A DNA stretch of 64,000 nucleotides, taken from positions 4,650,001 to 4,714,000 of the forward strand of contig NZ_CP149817.1 in assembly GCF_037935975.1 (NCBI RefSeq), written 5' to 3'. Positions 45,926 through 55,303 of this stretch are shown in pieces; the stretch's first letter is position 1; the number at the start of each line of letters is the position of its first letter. Below the pieces are notes generated by a model that saw only the letters and a program-made list of their open reading frames with translations, was not told the DNA's origin and searched no databases. Source of the DNA: Teredinibacter turnerae. Its GTDB lineage: Bacteria; Pseudomonadota; Gammaproteobacteria; Pseudomonadales; Cellvibrionaceae. Both the position numbers and the translations under genes were made by a program.

Positions 45926-45947
45926 TATCGGCGCAAACGCGCCGATA
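45926..45947. terminator. Hairpin between convergent genes
   Basis: TATCGGCGC-AAAC-GCGCCGATA, a 9-bp perfect stem between the HhH gene and the CBS gene. T runs are weak, so call it a possible bidirectional terminator. Confidence 0.5.
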
Positions 45948-45960
45948 GCTGGACCTAGCC

Positions 45961-46374
45961 TCAGTCGCCCGTACGGTTGACCGCCGCAACAAATGCCATC
46001 AGCAAACTGCGCGCGCTCACCTGGCCCAGGAACTTTCCGTCTTTGCGGACCGGCATGCGCCGTCGACCCGATGCCAAGAGTTTCTGCGCCGCGTCGACGA
46101 TATTTGCGTGGTCGTCCATAAATTGTATGTTGCCAGCAAACATGAAATCGGACACGGTGCCGCCACCTTCTCCATAATAGCCGGTCTGGATAACCGCTTT
46201 AAGACAATCCAGCTCAGAGACGATCCCCACCACTTCGCCCTGAGCATTCAATACGGTTCCCCCGGTCACTCTTCTCTCAACTAATATTTGAATTGCTTCG
46301 TAAATATCGGTTTCAGGCGAAAATATCACGGGGTTATCCGTCATATAATCATCTGCGTCTACGGAATTGAGCAT
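45961..46374 (-). CDS. CBS-domain pair protein
   Basis: About 137 residues made of two CBS motifs (MTDNPVIFSPETDIYEAIQIL with GTVLNAQGEVVGIVSELD; IVDAAQKLLASGRRRMPV with GKFLGQVSARSLLMA). Such pairs bind adenine nucleotides and act as small regulators. The ATG at 46374, with GAGG upstream, is preferred over the in-frame TTG at 46383. No partner enzyme adjacent. Confidence 0.85.
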   Translation of the reverse strand: MLNSVDADDYMTDNPVIFSPETDIYEAIQILVERRVTGGTVLNAQGEVVGIVSELDCLKAVIQTGYYGEGGGTVSDFMFAGNIQFMDDHANIVDAAQKLLASGRRRMPVRKDGKFLGQVSARSLLMAFVAAVNRTGD

Positions 46375-46383
46375 TAGATCCAA

Positions 46384-46694
46384 CCTCTAAGTTTGCCATT
46401 ACAGGCGGACGAATCCGATGAGCCTGCTGACGGCGCCAGTTGAAGGGTTCTTCTTTTAGACTAGCTGGATATTTCTCATATGTTGCAGAGTTGATGCTCA
46501 AATTCGCAAATTAGGGGCCGACACAACCGGGCCTGAAGCCGATCTGCTGCGATGCGTGGCTTGCCAGTGGTTGCTTTCGCTAGCCAATGGAATAGTTTTA
46601 CTACTAAACTGCCTGTTCGGTTATTAGCCCGAGGCGGCGCCCTCCGACAGTTAAACCGCATACCCTATAACAACGCTAAAATATTCTAAAAAGT
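46384..46694. other. Intergenic region without a gene
   Basis: About 310 bases between the divergent CBS and CE15 genes. No supported frame and no clear operator. Confidence 0.5.
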
Positions 46695-48050
46695 ATGAGA
46701 AATTTGTTTCGCTACACGCTTTTGGCATTCCTACTCGGCCAAACAGGTATCGCTCAACCCGCTCCCTTAACGCCAGATCAGGATCACGCACAGCTACTTC
46801 ACGTGTTGGGCATTGAGAATCTGCGCCGCGGCGCTGACGGGAATGCCGATTCTCCCTTCGCGGCAAATACGGATGAGACCAAGGCAAATGCCGCACTGAC
46901 GTCTTTGCCACCACTGCTGCAAAGTGTCGGCGGTCGCCCCATCGCCAGCGCCACCGACTGGGAGGCTAACCGCCCAGCTCTGCTCAATACCTTTTCCCAG
47001 GAAATCTACGGCTATGTTCCCGGCGCTGCGCCGGAACTGTACTGGCAGGCAGGTTCAACAACTCCACTGGCAAACAGCGGCGCCGCTGCGGTCCGTCAGC
47101 AGTTTACCAGTGCCCTCGTTCACCCAGAGAATGCAGCACTCAATCTCTCGCTAAACTTTACTCTGGTCTTGCCGAAATCTAACAAGCCAGTACCGGTTGT
47201 GGTTGTGATGAGCTTCGACCCTGGCATATGGGAGCGTTTCCGCGATCGTATGCCCGCAGAGCGCTACGCCCAAATACAGGCGGACAATGCCCGCTGGCGC
47301 AAGCAGGTTGTTAACGCAGGCTGGGGTTATGCGGAAATTATTCCCACCGAGTTTCAGGCCGACTCCGGCGACGGCTTATCGCAAGGTATTATCGGGTTTG
47401 TTAACAATGGCAAGCCGCGTAATCCCACCGACTGGGGTGCGTTGAGGGCGTGGGCTTGGAGTGCATCGCAAGTACTCACTTATCTGCAAACCGATAGCCG
47501 GGTTGCCGCAAACAAAATCAGTGTCCACGGCCACTCGCGCTTTGGCAAGGCGGCACTGGTCGCCATGGCTTTTGATAGCCGATTTGCCGCGGGATTTATC
47601 AGCTCATCCGGCGAAGGCGGTGCCAAGCTGTGGCGCCGCAACTTTGGCGAACAAGTGGGCAACATTGCCGGGGCAGGAGAGTACCACTGGATGGCTGGTA
47701 ATTTCGTTAAGTACGCAGGCCCACAGACGGTAAGTGACCTCCCTGTCGATGCGCATCAATTGCTCGCACTGTGTGCGCCACGCCCCGTGCTGGTGAGTGT
47801 CGGCAGCCAGGGGGAGAGTTGGGTCGACCCGAAAGGTATGCTGCTTGCGGCTTACCATGCCACGCCAGCTTATGCATTGTTTGGCGAAAAAGGCGTGACC
47901 CAAAACGAACTGCCGCCGGTAGGCAACGGGTTACTTGCAGGTAAACTTGCCTTCAGGCAGCATGAAGGCGGACATACGCCCGCGCCCAACTGGAAAACAT
48001 TTATCAACTTTGCATCGCGCCAGTGGGCAAGCCCGAACAAGCATGAGTAA
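46695..48050 (+). CDS. CE15 4-O-methyl-glucuronoyl methylesterase
   Basis: 451 residues with a signal peptide (cleavage near GIA-QP). CE15 enzymes cut the ester between lignin alcohols and glucuronic acid of xylan. The nucleophile elbow GHSRFGK gives Ser281, the acid is Glu374 in SQGESWVDP and the base His427 in EGGHTPAPNW; ALCAPRPVLVS is also typical. These positions match what I recall for the T. turnerae enzyme. Secreted or periplasmic. A strong terminator follows, so it is probably a monocistron. Confidence 0.9.
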   Translation: MRNLFRYTLLAFLLGQTGIAQPAPLTPDQDHAQLLHVLGIENLRRGADGNADSPFAANTDETKANAALTSLPPLLQSVGGRPIASATDWEANRPALLNTFSQEIYGYVPGAAPELYWQAGSTTPLANSGAAAVRQQFTSALVHPENAALNLSLNFTLVLPKSNKPVPVVVVMSFDPGIWERFRDRMPAERYAQIQADNARWRKQVVNAGWGYAEIIPTEFQADSGDGLSQGIIGFVNNGKPRNPTDWGALRAWAWSASQVLTYLQTDSRVAANKISVHGHSRFGKAALVAMAFDSRFAAGFISSSGEGGAKLWRRNFGEQVGNIAGAGEYHWMAGNFVKYAGPQTVSDLPVDAHQLLALCAPRPVLVSVGSQGESWVDPKGMLLAAYHATPAYALFGEKGVTQNELPPVGNGLLAGKLAFRQHEGGHTPAPNWKTFINFASRQWASPNKHE

Positions 48051-48073
48051 GTCGTTTTATTAATAGAGATTTG

Positions 48074-48102
48074 CGCCAGCGCACAAAGCTGGCGGTTTTT
48101 TT
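48074..48102 (+). terminator. Terminator of the CE15 gene
   Basis: CGCCAGC-GCACAAA-GCTGGCG stem (48074-48080 and 48088-48094) followed by eight T. Confidence 0.9.
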
Positions 48103-48326
48103 GCGGGTGTTTTCGTGCCAAAAACCCTGCATTGAGTATGCTATAGGCAACCCAAGGTCGGGATAATAATAATGATTACAGCGCCACACTTCCTTTCACC
48201 ATCTCAGCCATTACTGGGTTCGGCGGCGATTCGACAATCGTATATAACGATTTATGCGTCAGCATTTGCCGGTATATTGACTACACTTATCAAAAACCCT
48301 TTTAGATACCTAGGGTCACGCCGTTA

Positions 48327-49637
48327 ATGCAAGCTACCCGTTTAAAAAACCTCCACACACTGTCCCGGTTTGACGCCACTCTAGGCCTGCTGGCCCTGCT
48401 GTCCATTATTTGCGTGCTGATCCCAAAGGACCTTGTCACGCGTAAGCTTGAGATTCACCCGAGTAATTTTCAGGCCAATATCGCTGGTGATAGCTATTCC
48501 GGTGGAAAAAGCGAAGCGTCCTGGGTTGACGAAAAGTCGCGCCGCTGGCGCTGTATTCTGAGCGACGCAATCTATGCACCCTATTGCAGCTTCCAAATTA
48601 GTACCATAAACGAAAACTGGCGCGGCCTGGATTTACGTGCGTTTAACAAAATGACCATTGTTGGCGAATACCGTGGCGAGGCCAACTACATCCGGGTTTA
48701 CCTGCGCAACCGCCACCCGCGCTACTATGTGCTGGGGGATGAAACCACAACTAAATACAACCAGGCCGAGGTTCCCATCGCCGACTTACGCGATGGCGTG
48801 AACTTTCGTTTGCAGGACTTCGAGGTCGCTGACTGGTGGCTGGTACAAAAAAAGATACCGCTAAAAGACTCCCACCCGGAATTCAACGATGTTATTTATA
48901 TCGAGTTCCAAACCAGCTCAGAGCTCCATTCGGGCACCCATGAAATACAAATCGAAAAAATAATCTGGCAAGGCAATTATATTTCTAACGAAACCCTGTA
49001 CCGGGGAATTGCACTGGCTTGGGCGGCAACGATTTTTCTGCTGCTACTGCTGCGTTTAACCCGCCTGAAGGCTGAACTGGAAAGCACACGCAACTACCAG
49101 CATGAACTCGAGTCCATCAACAAGTTACTTAACCTGCAAAACAAGCAGTTCGAGGACCTAGCCAAAACCGACCAGCTTACCGGCCTGCTCAACCGTATTG
49201 GCATACGCGAGCCTCTGCTCGCTGGCTTAAACGCCTGGAAACACACCCAAACCCCTATGGCATTCGTGCTGATCGACCTGGATTACTTCAAAATGGTCAA
49301 CGACCGCTACGGCCACGATGTCGGCGACCAGGTGCTGCGCAAGAGCGCGGAGTTAATTCGCAGTAACGTAAGAGAGTCCGACTATGTCGCACGCTGGGGA
49401 GGCGAAGAGTTCTTACTGATGCTGCCGGACACCAGCTTGACGCAAGCCGAGCAAATCGCCGAAATGTTGCGATCCAAACTCGAAGCGGCAAACATCCATA
49501 CGGCAACCACCATTACGGCCAGTTTCGGCGTGGCGGCGCTTAAAGAAGACAACCTCGACAATTTATTCAAAGCCGCCGACGACGCACTTTATAAAGCCAA
49601 GCAAAACGGACGCAATTGCGTCTACACCAATGGGTGA
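48327..49637 (+). CDS. Diguanylate cyclase with periplasmic sugar-binding-like sensor, copy 1
   Basis: 436 residues. First helix about 18-33; periplasmic domain 40-220; second helix 225-245; coiled coil to 285; GGDEF domain 286-436. The signature is GGEEF (358-362) and the inhibitory site RESD (349-352) is present, so it should be an active, feedback-controlled cyclase. The sensor domain resembles a beta-sandwich carbohydrate-binding fold (CBM11/CIA30-like is my best guess) and has a Cys pair (76, 87) and an Arg/Asn/His patch (LRNRHPRYY). An almost identical layout follows in the next gene. Confidence 0.8.
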   Translation: MQATRLKNLHTLSRFDATLGLLALLSIICVLIPKDLVTRKLEIHPSNFQANIAGDSYSGGKSEASWVDEKSRRWRCILSDAIYAPYCSFQISTINENWRGLDLRAFNKMTIVGEYRGEANYIRVYLRNRHPRYYVLGDETTTKYNQAEVPIADLRDGVNFRLQDFEVADWWLVQKKIPLKDSHPEFNDVIYIEFQTSSELHSGTHEIQIEKIIWQGNYISNETLYRGIALAWAATIFLLLLLRLTRLKAELESTRNYQHELESINKLLNLQNKQFEDLAKTDQLTGLLNRIGIREPLLAGLNAWKHTQTPMAFVLIDLDYFKMVNDRYGHDVGDQVLRKSAELIRSNVRESDYVARWGGEEFLLMLPDTSLTQAEQIAEMLRSKLEAANIHTATTITASFGVAALKEDNLDNLFKAADDALYKAKQNGRNCVYTNG

Positions 49638-49642
49638 ATGGC

Positions 49643-50998
49643 ATGAATGAACATAGCTCCACCAAATCGACGTTACTACCTGCCATTTCGCGGACGGAAG
49701 CCTTATTGGGGATGATCGCCTGCGTATCCATTATTCTGATTTTCGCCCCCAAAGACTGGATTCAACGCAGCCTGGAAATTTATCCACAGGATTACGAGGC
49801 GGTGCTCACCGACGATACCTATTCGAGCGGCAACAGTGAGGCCATTTGGCTGGACGCAGAGAAGCAAATCTGGCAATGCAAAATGGGGGACAAATTTCGC
49901 AGCCCCTATTGCAGCATGCGTCTTTCGTTCTTCGACGATAGCTGGAGCGGGTTGAATTTAAACGACTACGATACGATGACCATTTGGGCCAACTACAACG
50001 GCCCAGCCGATTCGCTGCGGTTTTATTTACGCAACCGCCACCCGGACTATTACCAGGTGGGAGACGACACCAGTACCAAGTACAACATGGTCGAAATCCC
50101 AGTAGACCAACTCGAGACCGGCTTTACGCTGAATATGACGGATTTTAACGTGGCGGACTGGTGGCTGGTCACCAAAAAAATTCCCCTGGAAAAATCCCAC
50201 CCGGAATTTAACGACGTGGTGTTTCTCGAAGTGCAAACCGGGTCGCAAGCTACCTATGGCAACCATACCATTCGCCTGCGCAAGGTGCTGTGGCATGGTC
50301 ACCTGTTGTCGGATGAGACCCTGTATAAAGGTATGGTGATCGCCTGGTGTGTGCTTATTTTCTTCCTGCTCCTGTACCGGATGGTGAATTTGAAATTGGA
50401 GTTGCGTCGCAATGTAAAACATCAGCAGGAACTGGTAGCCATTAACAAATTGCTCAACCTGCAAAACAAACAGTTTGAGGATCTTGCGAAAACGGATCAA
50501 CTGACCGGTTTACTCAACCGCATTGGCATCCGGGATGTTCTCTACGATGGACTGAATAACTGGAAGGAGCGGCGTACACCCTTCTCCTTTGTGTTGATTG
50601 ATATCGATCATTTTAAACAGGTTAACGATAATTTCGGCCACGATGTAGGCGATCAGATCCTTAAATTGACCGCCAGACTTTTAGCAGAAAACATTCGCCG
50701 GTCAGACTTCCTTGCGCGCTGGGGCGGAGAAGAATTTATTCTGGTTTGCCCGGATACCGATTTATACCAGGCCCAGGTGCTGGCCGAGTTGCTGCGTAAA
50801 AAACTTGAAGATGCGCCCTTGCACCCGGAACGGCAAATCACCGCGAGCTTCGGTGTATCCGCCCTCTCCACGCCCAATCTGGACGACTTGTTCAAACGCG
50901 CAGACGCCGCGCTTTACGAGGCCAAAACCCAGGGCCGAAACAGGGTGTGCGCGGTAGCAGATACGGATGCGGATTACGTATTAATCAGGGCCTGTTAA
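49643..50998 (+). CDS. Diguanylate cyclase with periplasmic sugar-binding-like sensor, copy 2
   Basis: 451 residues from the ATG at 49643, 5 bases after the copy 1 stop; earlier starts would overlap copy 1. Same layout: helix, periplasmic domain with the matching Cys pair (WQCKMGDKFRSPYCS) and LRNRHPDYY, second helix, and a GGDEF domain with RRSD inhibitory site and GGEEF. It arose by tandem duplication and has diverged over the whole length. The last codons and stop (AGG GCC TGT TAA) lie inside a repeat fragment (50987-51043), so the natural C-terminus may have been altered by it. Confidence 0.8.
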   Translation: MNEHSSTKSTLLPAISRTEALLGMIACVSIILIFAPKDWIQRSLEIYPQDYEAVLTDDTYSSGNSEAIWLDAEKQIWQCKMGDKFRSPYCSMRLSFFDDSWSGLNLNDYDTMTIWANYNGPADSLRFYLRNRHPDYYQVGDDTSTKYNMVEIPVDQLETGFTLNMTDFNVADWWLVTKKIPLEKSHPEFNDVVFLEVQTGSQATYGNHTIRLRKVLWHGHLLSDETLYKGMVIAWCVLIFFLLLYRMVNLKLELRRNVKHQQELVAINKLLNLQNKQFEDLAKTDQLTGLLNRIGIRDVLYDGLNNWKERRTPFSFVLIDIDHFKQVNDNFGHDVGDQILKLTARLLAENIRRSDFLARWGGEEFILVCPDTDLYQAQVLAELLRKKLEDAPLHPERQITASFGVSALSTPNLDDLFKRADAALYEAKTQGRNRVCAVADTDADYVLIRAC

Positions 50999-51043
50999 CA
51001 CTGATTCGATTCATTCTGTTGCGGCTAGAATTTCCCTATCAAG
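50987..51043. repeat. Fragment of the GGCCTGTTAACACT repeat
   Basis: 57 bases closely matching the left end of the element at 51217 (GGCCTGTTAACACT, then ATTCGATTCATTCTGTTGCGGC, then a TATCAAG end). It covers the stop codon of the second cyclase. Confidence 0.85.
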
Positions 51044-51076
51044 TGATGCTGCACCCCGACGTTAGGAGTGTAGATT

Positions 51077-51217
51077 GCGAAGTTAATAGGCGCGGCAGGG
51101 AAGCACCGCCGTTGCCCGATGGGCAATGTAAACTCTTGAAATATCAGAAAGTTCACACATTTTCTTCAGTAGTTCGAGGGTGCGCGATTAAATAGATGGA
51201 ATCATCTATTTAATCGC
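51077..51217. repeat. Structured dispersed repeat, copy 1
   Basis: 141 bases homologous to 57913-58051. Two hairpins: TTGCCC-GAT-GGGCAA (51112-51126) and a 15-bp stem at 51184-51217 (GCGATTAAATAGATG with its complement). The other copy has different bases in both stems but pairing is kept. Lies after the twin cyclases. Confidence 0.85.
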
Positions 51218-51485
51218 TAGGGCCTGTTAACACTTATTCGATTCATTCTGTTGCGGCTAAAATTTCGCTATCAAGGCGTTTAGAGCATAGTTTGGTTGTT
51301 CCAAATGAGCGATAAACAACGCTGAGAGCGGGATTTTAGCCGCAACCCGCAGGGCTGGGCTTGTATTTCCAGGCTGATGCGTTATTTTTCGCTCGTTTAG
51401 CCCGCTAAACAACGCCAAAAATGCCTTTCATCCTGAAAATACAGGCTCCAGCAGAGCGAATTGAATTAGTGTTAACAGGCCCTAG
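51217..51485. mobile_element. MITE-like element with terminal inverted repeats
   Basis: 261 bases (51221-51481) whose ends are inverted copies of GGCCTGTTAACACT, extended to about 26 of 30 bases, flanked on both sides by CTAG, a possible target duplication. Inner inverted repeats (TTGCGGCTAAAAT with ATTTTAGCCGCAA) suggest it folds along its length. No coding capacity, so non-autonomous. It abuts the end of the structured repeat. Confidence 0.8.
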
Positions 51486-51559
51486 GTTAATAGTGAAGGG
51501 TTGTCGCTCCTGAGGAGTCGTGCACACCACGTCCATGTAATAAATAACACACATAAAAA

Positions 51560-51585
51560 AAGCCCGGCAATGGAATGCCGGGCTT
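51560..51585 (-). terminator. Terminator of the xylanase gene
   Basis: AAGCCCGGCA-ATGGAA-TGCCGGGCTT stem (51560-51569 and 51576-51585) with an A run on its left (T run on the minus strand), just after the GH10 stop. Confidence 0.9.
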
Positions 51586-51610
51586 CTGCTATTGATATGC
51601 CACCAACGTA

Positions 51611-54600
51611 TTACAAAGCGACGACACTGACCTGGTCGAGGTAGATGCCCGCCGCTTGGGCTGGGCCACCGAAGTACATGGACACTTCAGTCAGGTTACA
51701 TGCTGGCAGTGTGACGCTGCCAGCCACTTCAGTCCAATCGCTGTCGTTAACTTCCGCGGAACCCGCCCAGATATACTCCTCTGAACCATCGTCACAAGCG
51801 ACTTTTACAGTGATATTCATCGCTTCGGCACTGCCCGCATCGACGCGTGCAAACGCTGCGATGTCGTAGCTGGAGCCAGCGGTAACACTGCTCAGTAAGC
51901 TGTACACTGGGCCTTCCCAATCTCCCGTACGGGTGGTCAGGTAAGCGGAATAAGCGCCGTCGTAGGCCTGATCCGCAGAGCGCTCCAAGGTACCACCCCA
52001 ACTGATCCAGCCGTCCAACGACTCTTCGAAACTACTGTTAGCAACGAGGTTGCCTACGGGTGGTTCTACAACCGCACCTTCCTGCCACACTACGACGTCA
52101 TCAAGCAGAATATCAATACCTGCTGCTGGACCGGCAAAGTAAACCACGGCATCCATCGGCTCGCATGATGTGGTAGTAACTACGCCTGACAACTCGGTCC
52201 AGCCGCTGGAGTTGACTTCAGCCTGACCACCCCACAGATACTCCTCAGAACCATCTGCGCAGGTTGTTTTCAAGGTAATGGTAGCGGTTGCAGAGGCCGC
52301 GCCATCAATTTTGATGAACGCGCTAACATTGTAGTCTGCATCGGCGACAACGCTCAGCGGATACACCGGGCCCTGCCAGTCGGCGGTGCGACCGGAATGC
52401 AGCGCACTTTGCGCACCGGTGTGGGCATCTTCACTCACAGAAAGAACGCCACCCCAGACCTGCCAATCATTGATACCGGCTTCGAAGTCGCCGTTAATGA
52501 CCAAATTGGGTACGCTCGGCGCTTCACCGGAGATAAACACGTCGTCCAGGTAGGTATCCACACCCACTGCCGGACCGTCGAAATACAAGGTCGCTTCGGT
52601 GAGGTCACAATCAGACGGCAGAGTGATCGTGCCGGACAGTTCTGTCCACTCTGTATTGTTGACCAGTGCAGAAGCCAGCTGGTGATACGCAGCCTCGCCA
52701 CCACAGGTCGTCTTCACCGTGATATTCAGCGTGTCTTGCGAGACGCCTTGCACCATGCCCCAGGCCGTGATTTCGTAATCCCCGCCAGCGCTGGCGACCG
52801 AGAGCAAATCGAACACTGGACCTTGCCAGGATGCGGTACGCGACGATAAAACGCCAGCAGCGGCACCAGAGCGCACGTATTCGTCACTGGTACCCAAGGC
52901 GCCGCCCCAGGTAGTCCAGCTTTCGGTACCCAGCTCGAAACCACCGTTAGGGTGCAGGTTGCCATCGTCGACAATATCGAGTGCATCCGAGGCTTTGTTA
53001 TCACGACGTAGATACACTTCGTCGATTAACATGTTTACATCTGCAGCAGGCCCTTCGAAGTACAGGGTTGCATCCAGCAATTCACAGTCAGGCACCAGCA
53101 CGCTTCCGCGCAGCAAGGCCCACTCGCCAGCAGCAACGTTGACATTGCCAATGTTCAGATAGGCATCGTCTTCCCCGGCACAACTGACTTTGAGGGTCGC
53201 ACCAATTCGTGAGTCGGCACTGTCGGCCTGCACCCAGGCAAACAGATCGTAGATATCGCCTGCTTGCACACCGGCAGTTACATTGGTGGCGGGGCCCTGC
53301 CAGCTGTCAGTACGGCCAGTCACGTATCCGCTTTGTACGCCGGATTTAACATTGTCAGTGGTGGTTTCTACAACCGCACTGCCAAAGCCGAACCAGTCGT
53401 AAGCGCCATCTTCGAAATACGGGTTGGTCACCAGGTTTTCAGAGAAACCTTCAGCGGTCGGAACCAGTACCTGCGGACGCGCGACAACACTGTCTACCAG
53501 GATTGAAGTACCTGGACGCGGACCATTAACCAATAAATCGACCGCCTCAATCTCACAGTTCGGCAAGGTCACCGTACCACCGATTGTTTGCCAGCGACCA
53601 AAGGTCGCGAACGCGGTCTCTAGATTGGTCAACTCTTCAGTGCCATCAGAACACAGCGTGCGCACGTTCATTTCCACGGTATCGCCACGGGCAAAGCCAA
53701 ACAAGCGCGAAAGTAACGGCACCAGTGAAAGCTGCGGTATTTTGACTTGCGAGCTTATATCGTAACTCTGACCTGCCAGGGCAACATCAGAAAAATCGTA
53801 GCGCGCTCCCGCTTCACGCGAGTCACGACCGATAACCAGCATCGAGTTCGCCTGGCCCCTACCGAGCGCACGAATGCGATGTACATCCGCATTTTCACCT
53901 GTCCAACCCTGCACGCCGCCCTCGAATTCGCTGTTGGCGATGAGGTTTGGCAGTGGGTTCTCGTCTGGCTCAACGCCCATGAAACCATCGAGCATGCCGT
54001 AATAGGCAGGCTTGCGCTGGTTATCGTCATCCCAGGCAAGCGCAGCATCTTCGCCAAAGGTGTAGTTGATCCAGGAATTTTTGTCTGACACACCCCAGGT
54101 GGTCACTGCCTCACAGCGGCGCACTGCCATACAGGCACTTACGACGCGATGGTAAACCTGTCGCTGAATAGCGATGTTGGTTTGGTAGTCCCAGGGTAAA
54201 TCCGCAACACGCACATCCAGCTCGCTGATGTTTACGCGCAGCCCCAGGTTGGCGAAGCGCGACAAGTTAGCCACCAGTTCGTCGTAGCTGGGCGCGGTAG
54301 CAGCGGTCAAATGCATTTGAAAACCGACGCCATCGATAGGCACGCGGTTGTTCACCAGGCCTTGAACCATCTCGTAGACTGCGTCGGACTTCGCGTTGAG
54401 GCCGGCGATGTTGTAATCGTTATAGAACAGCACTGCGCGGCGATCTACCGAATGTGCTGTGTGAAAAGCGTTCGCAATAAAATCAGCACCGAGGGTACGG
54501 TACAACACAGAGTCTCGATACTCTGCATCGTCACCCATGGCTTCGTTAACAACATCGTAAGCACGGATTTCGCCGCTATAGCGCGACATAACTGTCGTGA

Positions 54601-55060
54601 TGTGATCGTCGATAAGCGACTGCAACTCGTCGGCGGAAAGGTCGTCAGTTACAAAACCCGGTGCTTGCGAGTGCCAAACCAACGCATGGCCTTTGTAAGC
54701 CAATTCGCTTTGGCCCGCGAACTCGACCATCTGGTCGTGGGTGTCAAAATTCCACTCGCCCGGTGCGGGCTGCAACGGCCCCCACTTGCCGGAGTTTTCC
54801 GGGGTCATGTAGTTAAATTCGCCGGTGACGATATCGACAAACTGCTCGTCGTTGGTCACCAGCCCGTAGCCCGCGGCCACACCAACTAAACGGCGGGACC
54901 GCTCAGCGGCGTCGGCCAGCGTTTCCACTTGGCCCGGTGCAGGACGGGAAAAACCAGGAAAGAGTGACTCTAAAGAAAAATCGGATGTTGCCATAGCTGC
55001 AGATGGGAATACCCCCAACGCGAGCATAGCGAGCCCGAGACGCTTGGTACGAAAGCGCAT
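51611..55060 (-). CDS. GH10 endo-1,4-beta-xylanase with five CBM4/9-like modules
   Basis: 1149 residues. A signal peptide (1-24, AMA cleavage) and a Ser/Pro-rich stretch lead to the GH10 catalytic domain (about 45-365): acid/base Glu173 in YDVVNEAMGD and nucleophile Glu280 in NISELDVRV. Five carbohydrate-binding modules of the CBM4/9 type follow, starting near 370, 541, 698, 851 and 1003, each opening with a pattern like NLVxNxxFExGxxxW and ending with a Cys-led strand (LTEATLYFDGP). Modules 3-5 are most alike, showing internal duplication. Secreted xylan-degrading enzyme, divergent from a CE4 deacetylase gene. Confidence 0.93.
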   Translation of the reverse strand: MRFRTKRLGLAMLALGVFPSAAMATSDFSLESLFPGFSRPAPGQVETLADAAERSRRLVGVAAGYGLVTNDEQFVDIVTGEFNYMTPENSGKWGPLQPAPGEWNFDTHDQMVEFAGQSELAYKGHALVWHSQAPGFVTDDLSADELQSLIDDHITTVMSRYSGEIRAYDVVNEAMGDDAEYRDSVLYRTLGADFIANAFHTAHSVDRRAVLFYNDYNIAGLNAKSDAVYEMVQGLVNNRVPIDGVGFQMHLTAATAPSYDELVANLSRFANLGLRVNISELDVRVADLPWDYQTNIAIQRQVYHRVVSACMAVRRCEAVTTWGVSDKNSWINYTFGEDAALAWDDDNQRKPAYYGMLDGFMGVEPDENPLPNLIANSEFEGGVQGWTGENADVHRIRALGRGQANSMLVIGRDSREAGARYDFSDVALAGQSYDISSQVKIPQLSLVPLLSRLFGFARGDTVEMNVRTLCSDGTEELTNLETAFATFGRWQTIGGTVTLPNCEIEAVDLLVNGPRPGTSILVDSVVARPQVLVPTAEGFSENLVTNPYFEDGAYDWFGFGSAVVETTTDNVKSGVQSGYVTGRTDSWQGPATNVTAGVQAGDIYDLFAWVQADSADSRIGATLKVSCAGEDDAYLNIGNVNVAAGEWALLRGSVLVPDCELLDATLYFEGPAADVNMLIDEVYLRRDNKASDALDIVDDGNLHPNGGFELGTESWTTWGGALGTSDEYVRSGAAAGVLSSRTASWQGPVFDLLSVASAGGDYEITAWGMVQGVSQDTLNITVKTTCGGEAAYHQLASALVNNTEWTELSGTITLPSDCDLTEATLYFDGPAVGVDTYLDDVFISGEAPSVPNLVINGDFEAGINDWQVWGGVLSVSEDAHTGAQSALHSGRTADWQGPVYPLSVVADADYNVSAFIKIDGAASATATITLKTTCADGSEEYLWGGQAEVNSSGWTELSGVVTTTSCEPMDAVVYFAGPAAGIDILLDDVVVWQEGAVVEPPVGNLVANSSFEESLDGWISWGGTLERSADQAYDGAYSAYLTTRTGDWEGPVYSLLSSVTAGSSYDIAAFARVDAGSAEAMNITVKVACDDGSEEYIWAGSAEVNDSDWTEVAGSVTLPACNLTEVSMYFGGPAQAAGIYLDQVSVVAL

Positions 55061-55153
55061 AGCGAAAGCCTCCTAAAGGACAATTGAAATCCATGACGTT
55101 GATTTTCACGCCAACATTCTATTTTCTAATTGTTGCGGTTTTTTGCCGCGAGA

Positions 55154-55178
55154 CACCGCAATTAACTGCTTTGCGGTG
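55154..55178. promoter_or_regulatory. Inverted repeat in the xylanase/deacetylase divergent promoter
   Basis: CACCGCAA (55154-55161) and TTGCGGTG (55171-55178), 8-bp arms with a 9-base spacer, in the 243-base gap between the divergent GH10 and CE4 genes. A plausible operator for a shared regulator; which one is unknown. Confidence 0.4.
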
Positions 55179-55303
55179 GTGACTCCTTGATGTCCCAATA
55201 AGTAATATTCGCTACCCTAGTCGAAACACCGACTATTATTTCTTTTCTGGCGGTGTAACTATTGCCGCCTGTCGGGTATTTCAAGCTATAGAGGAAACCA
55301 TCC

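Noticed and set aside
52397-54889. Long plus-strand frames inside the xylanase gene
   Set aside because: They are shadows of the coding strand, which has signal peptide, catalytic residues and terminator.
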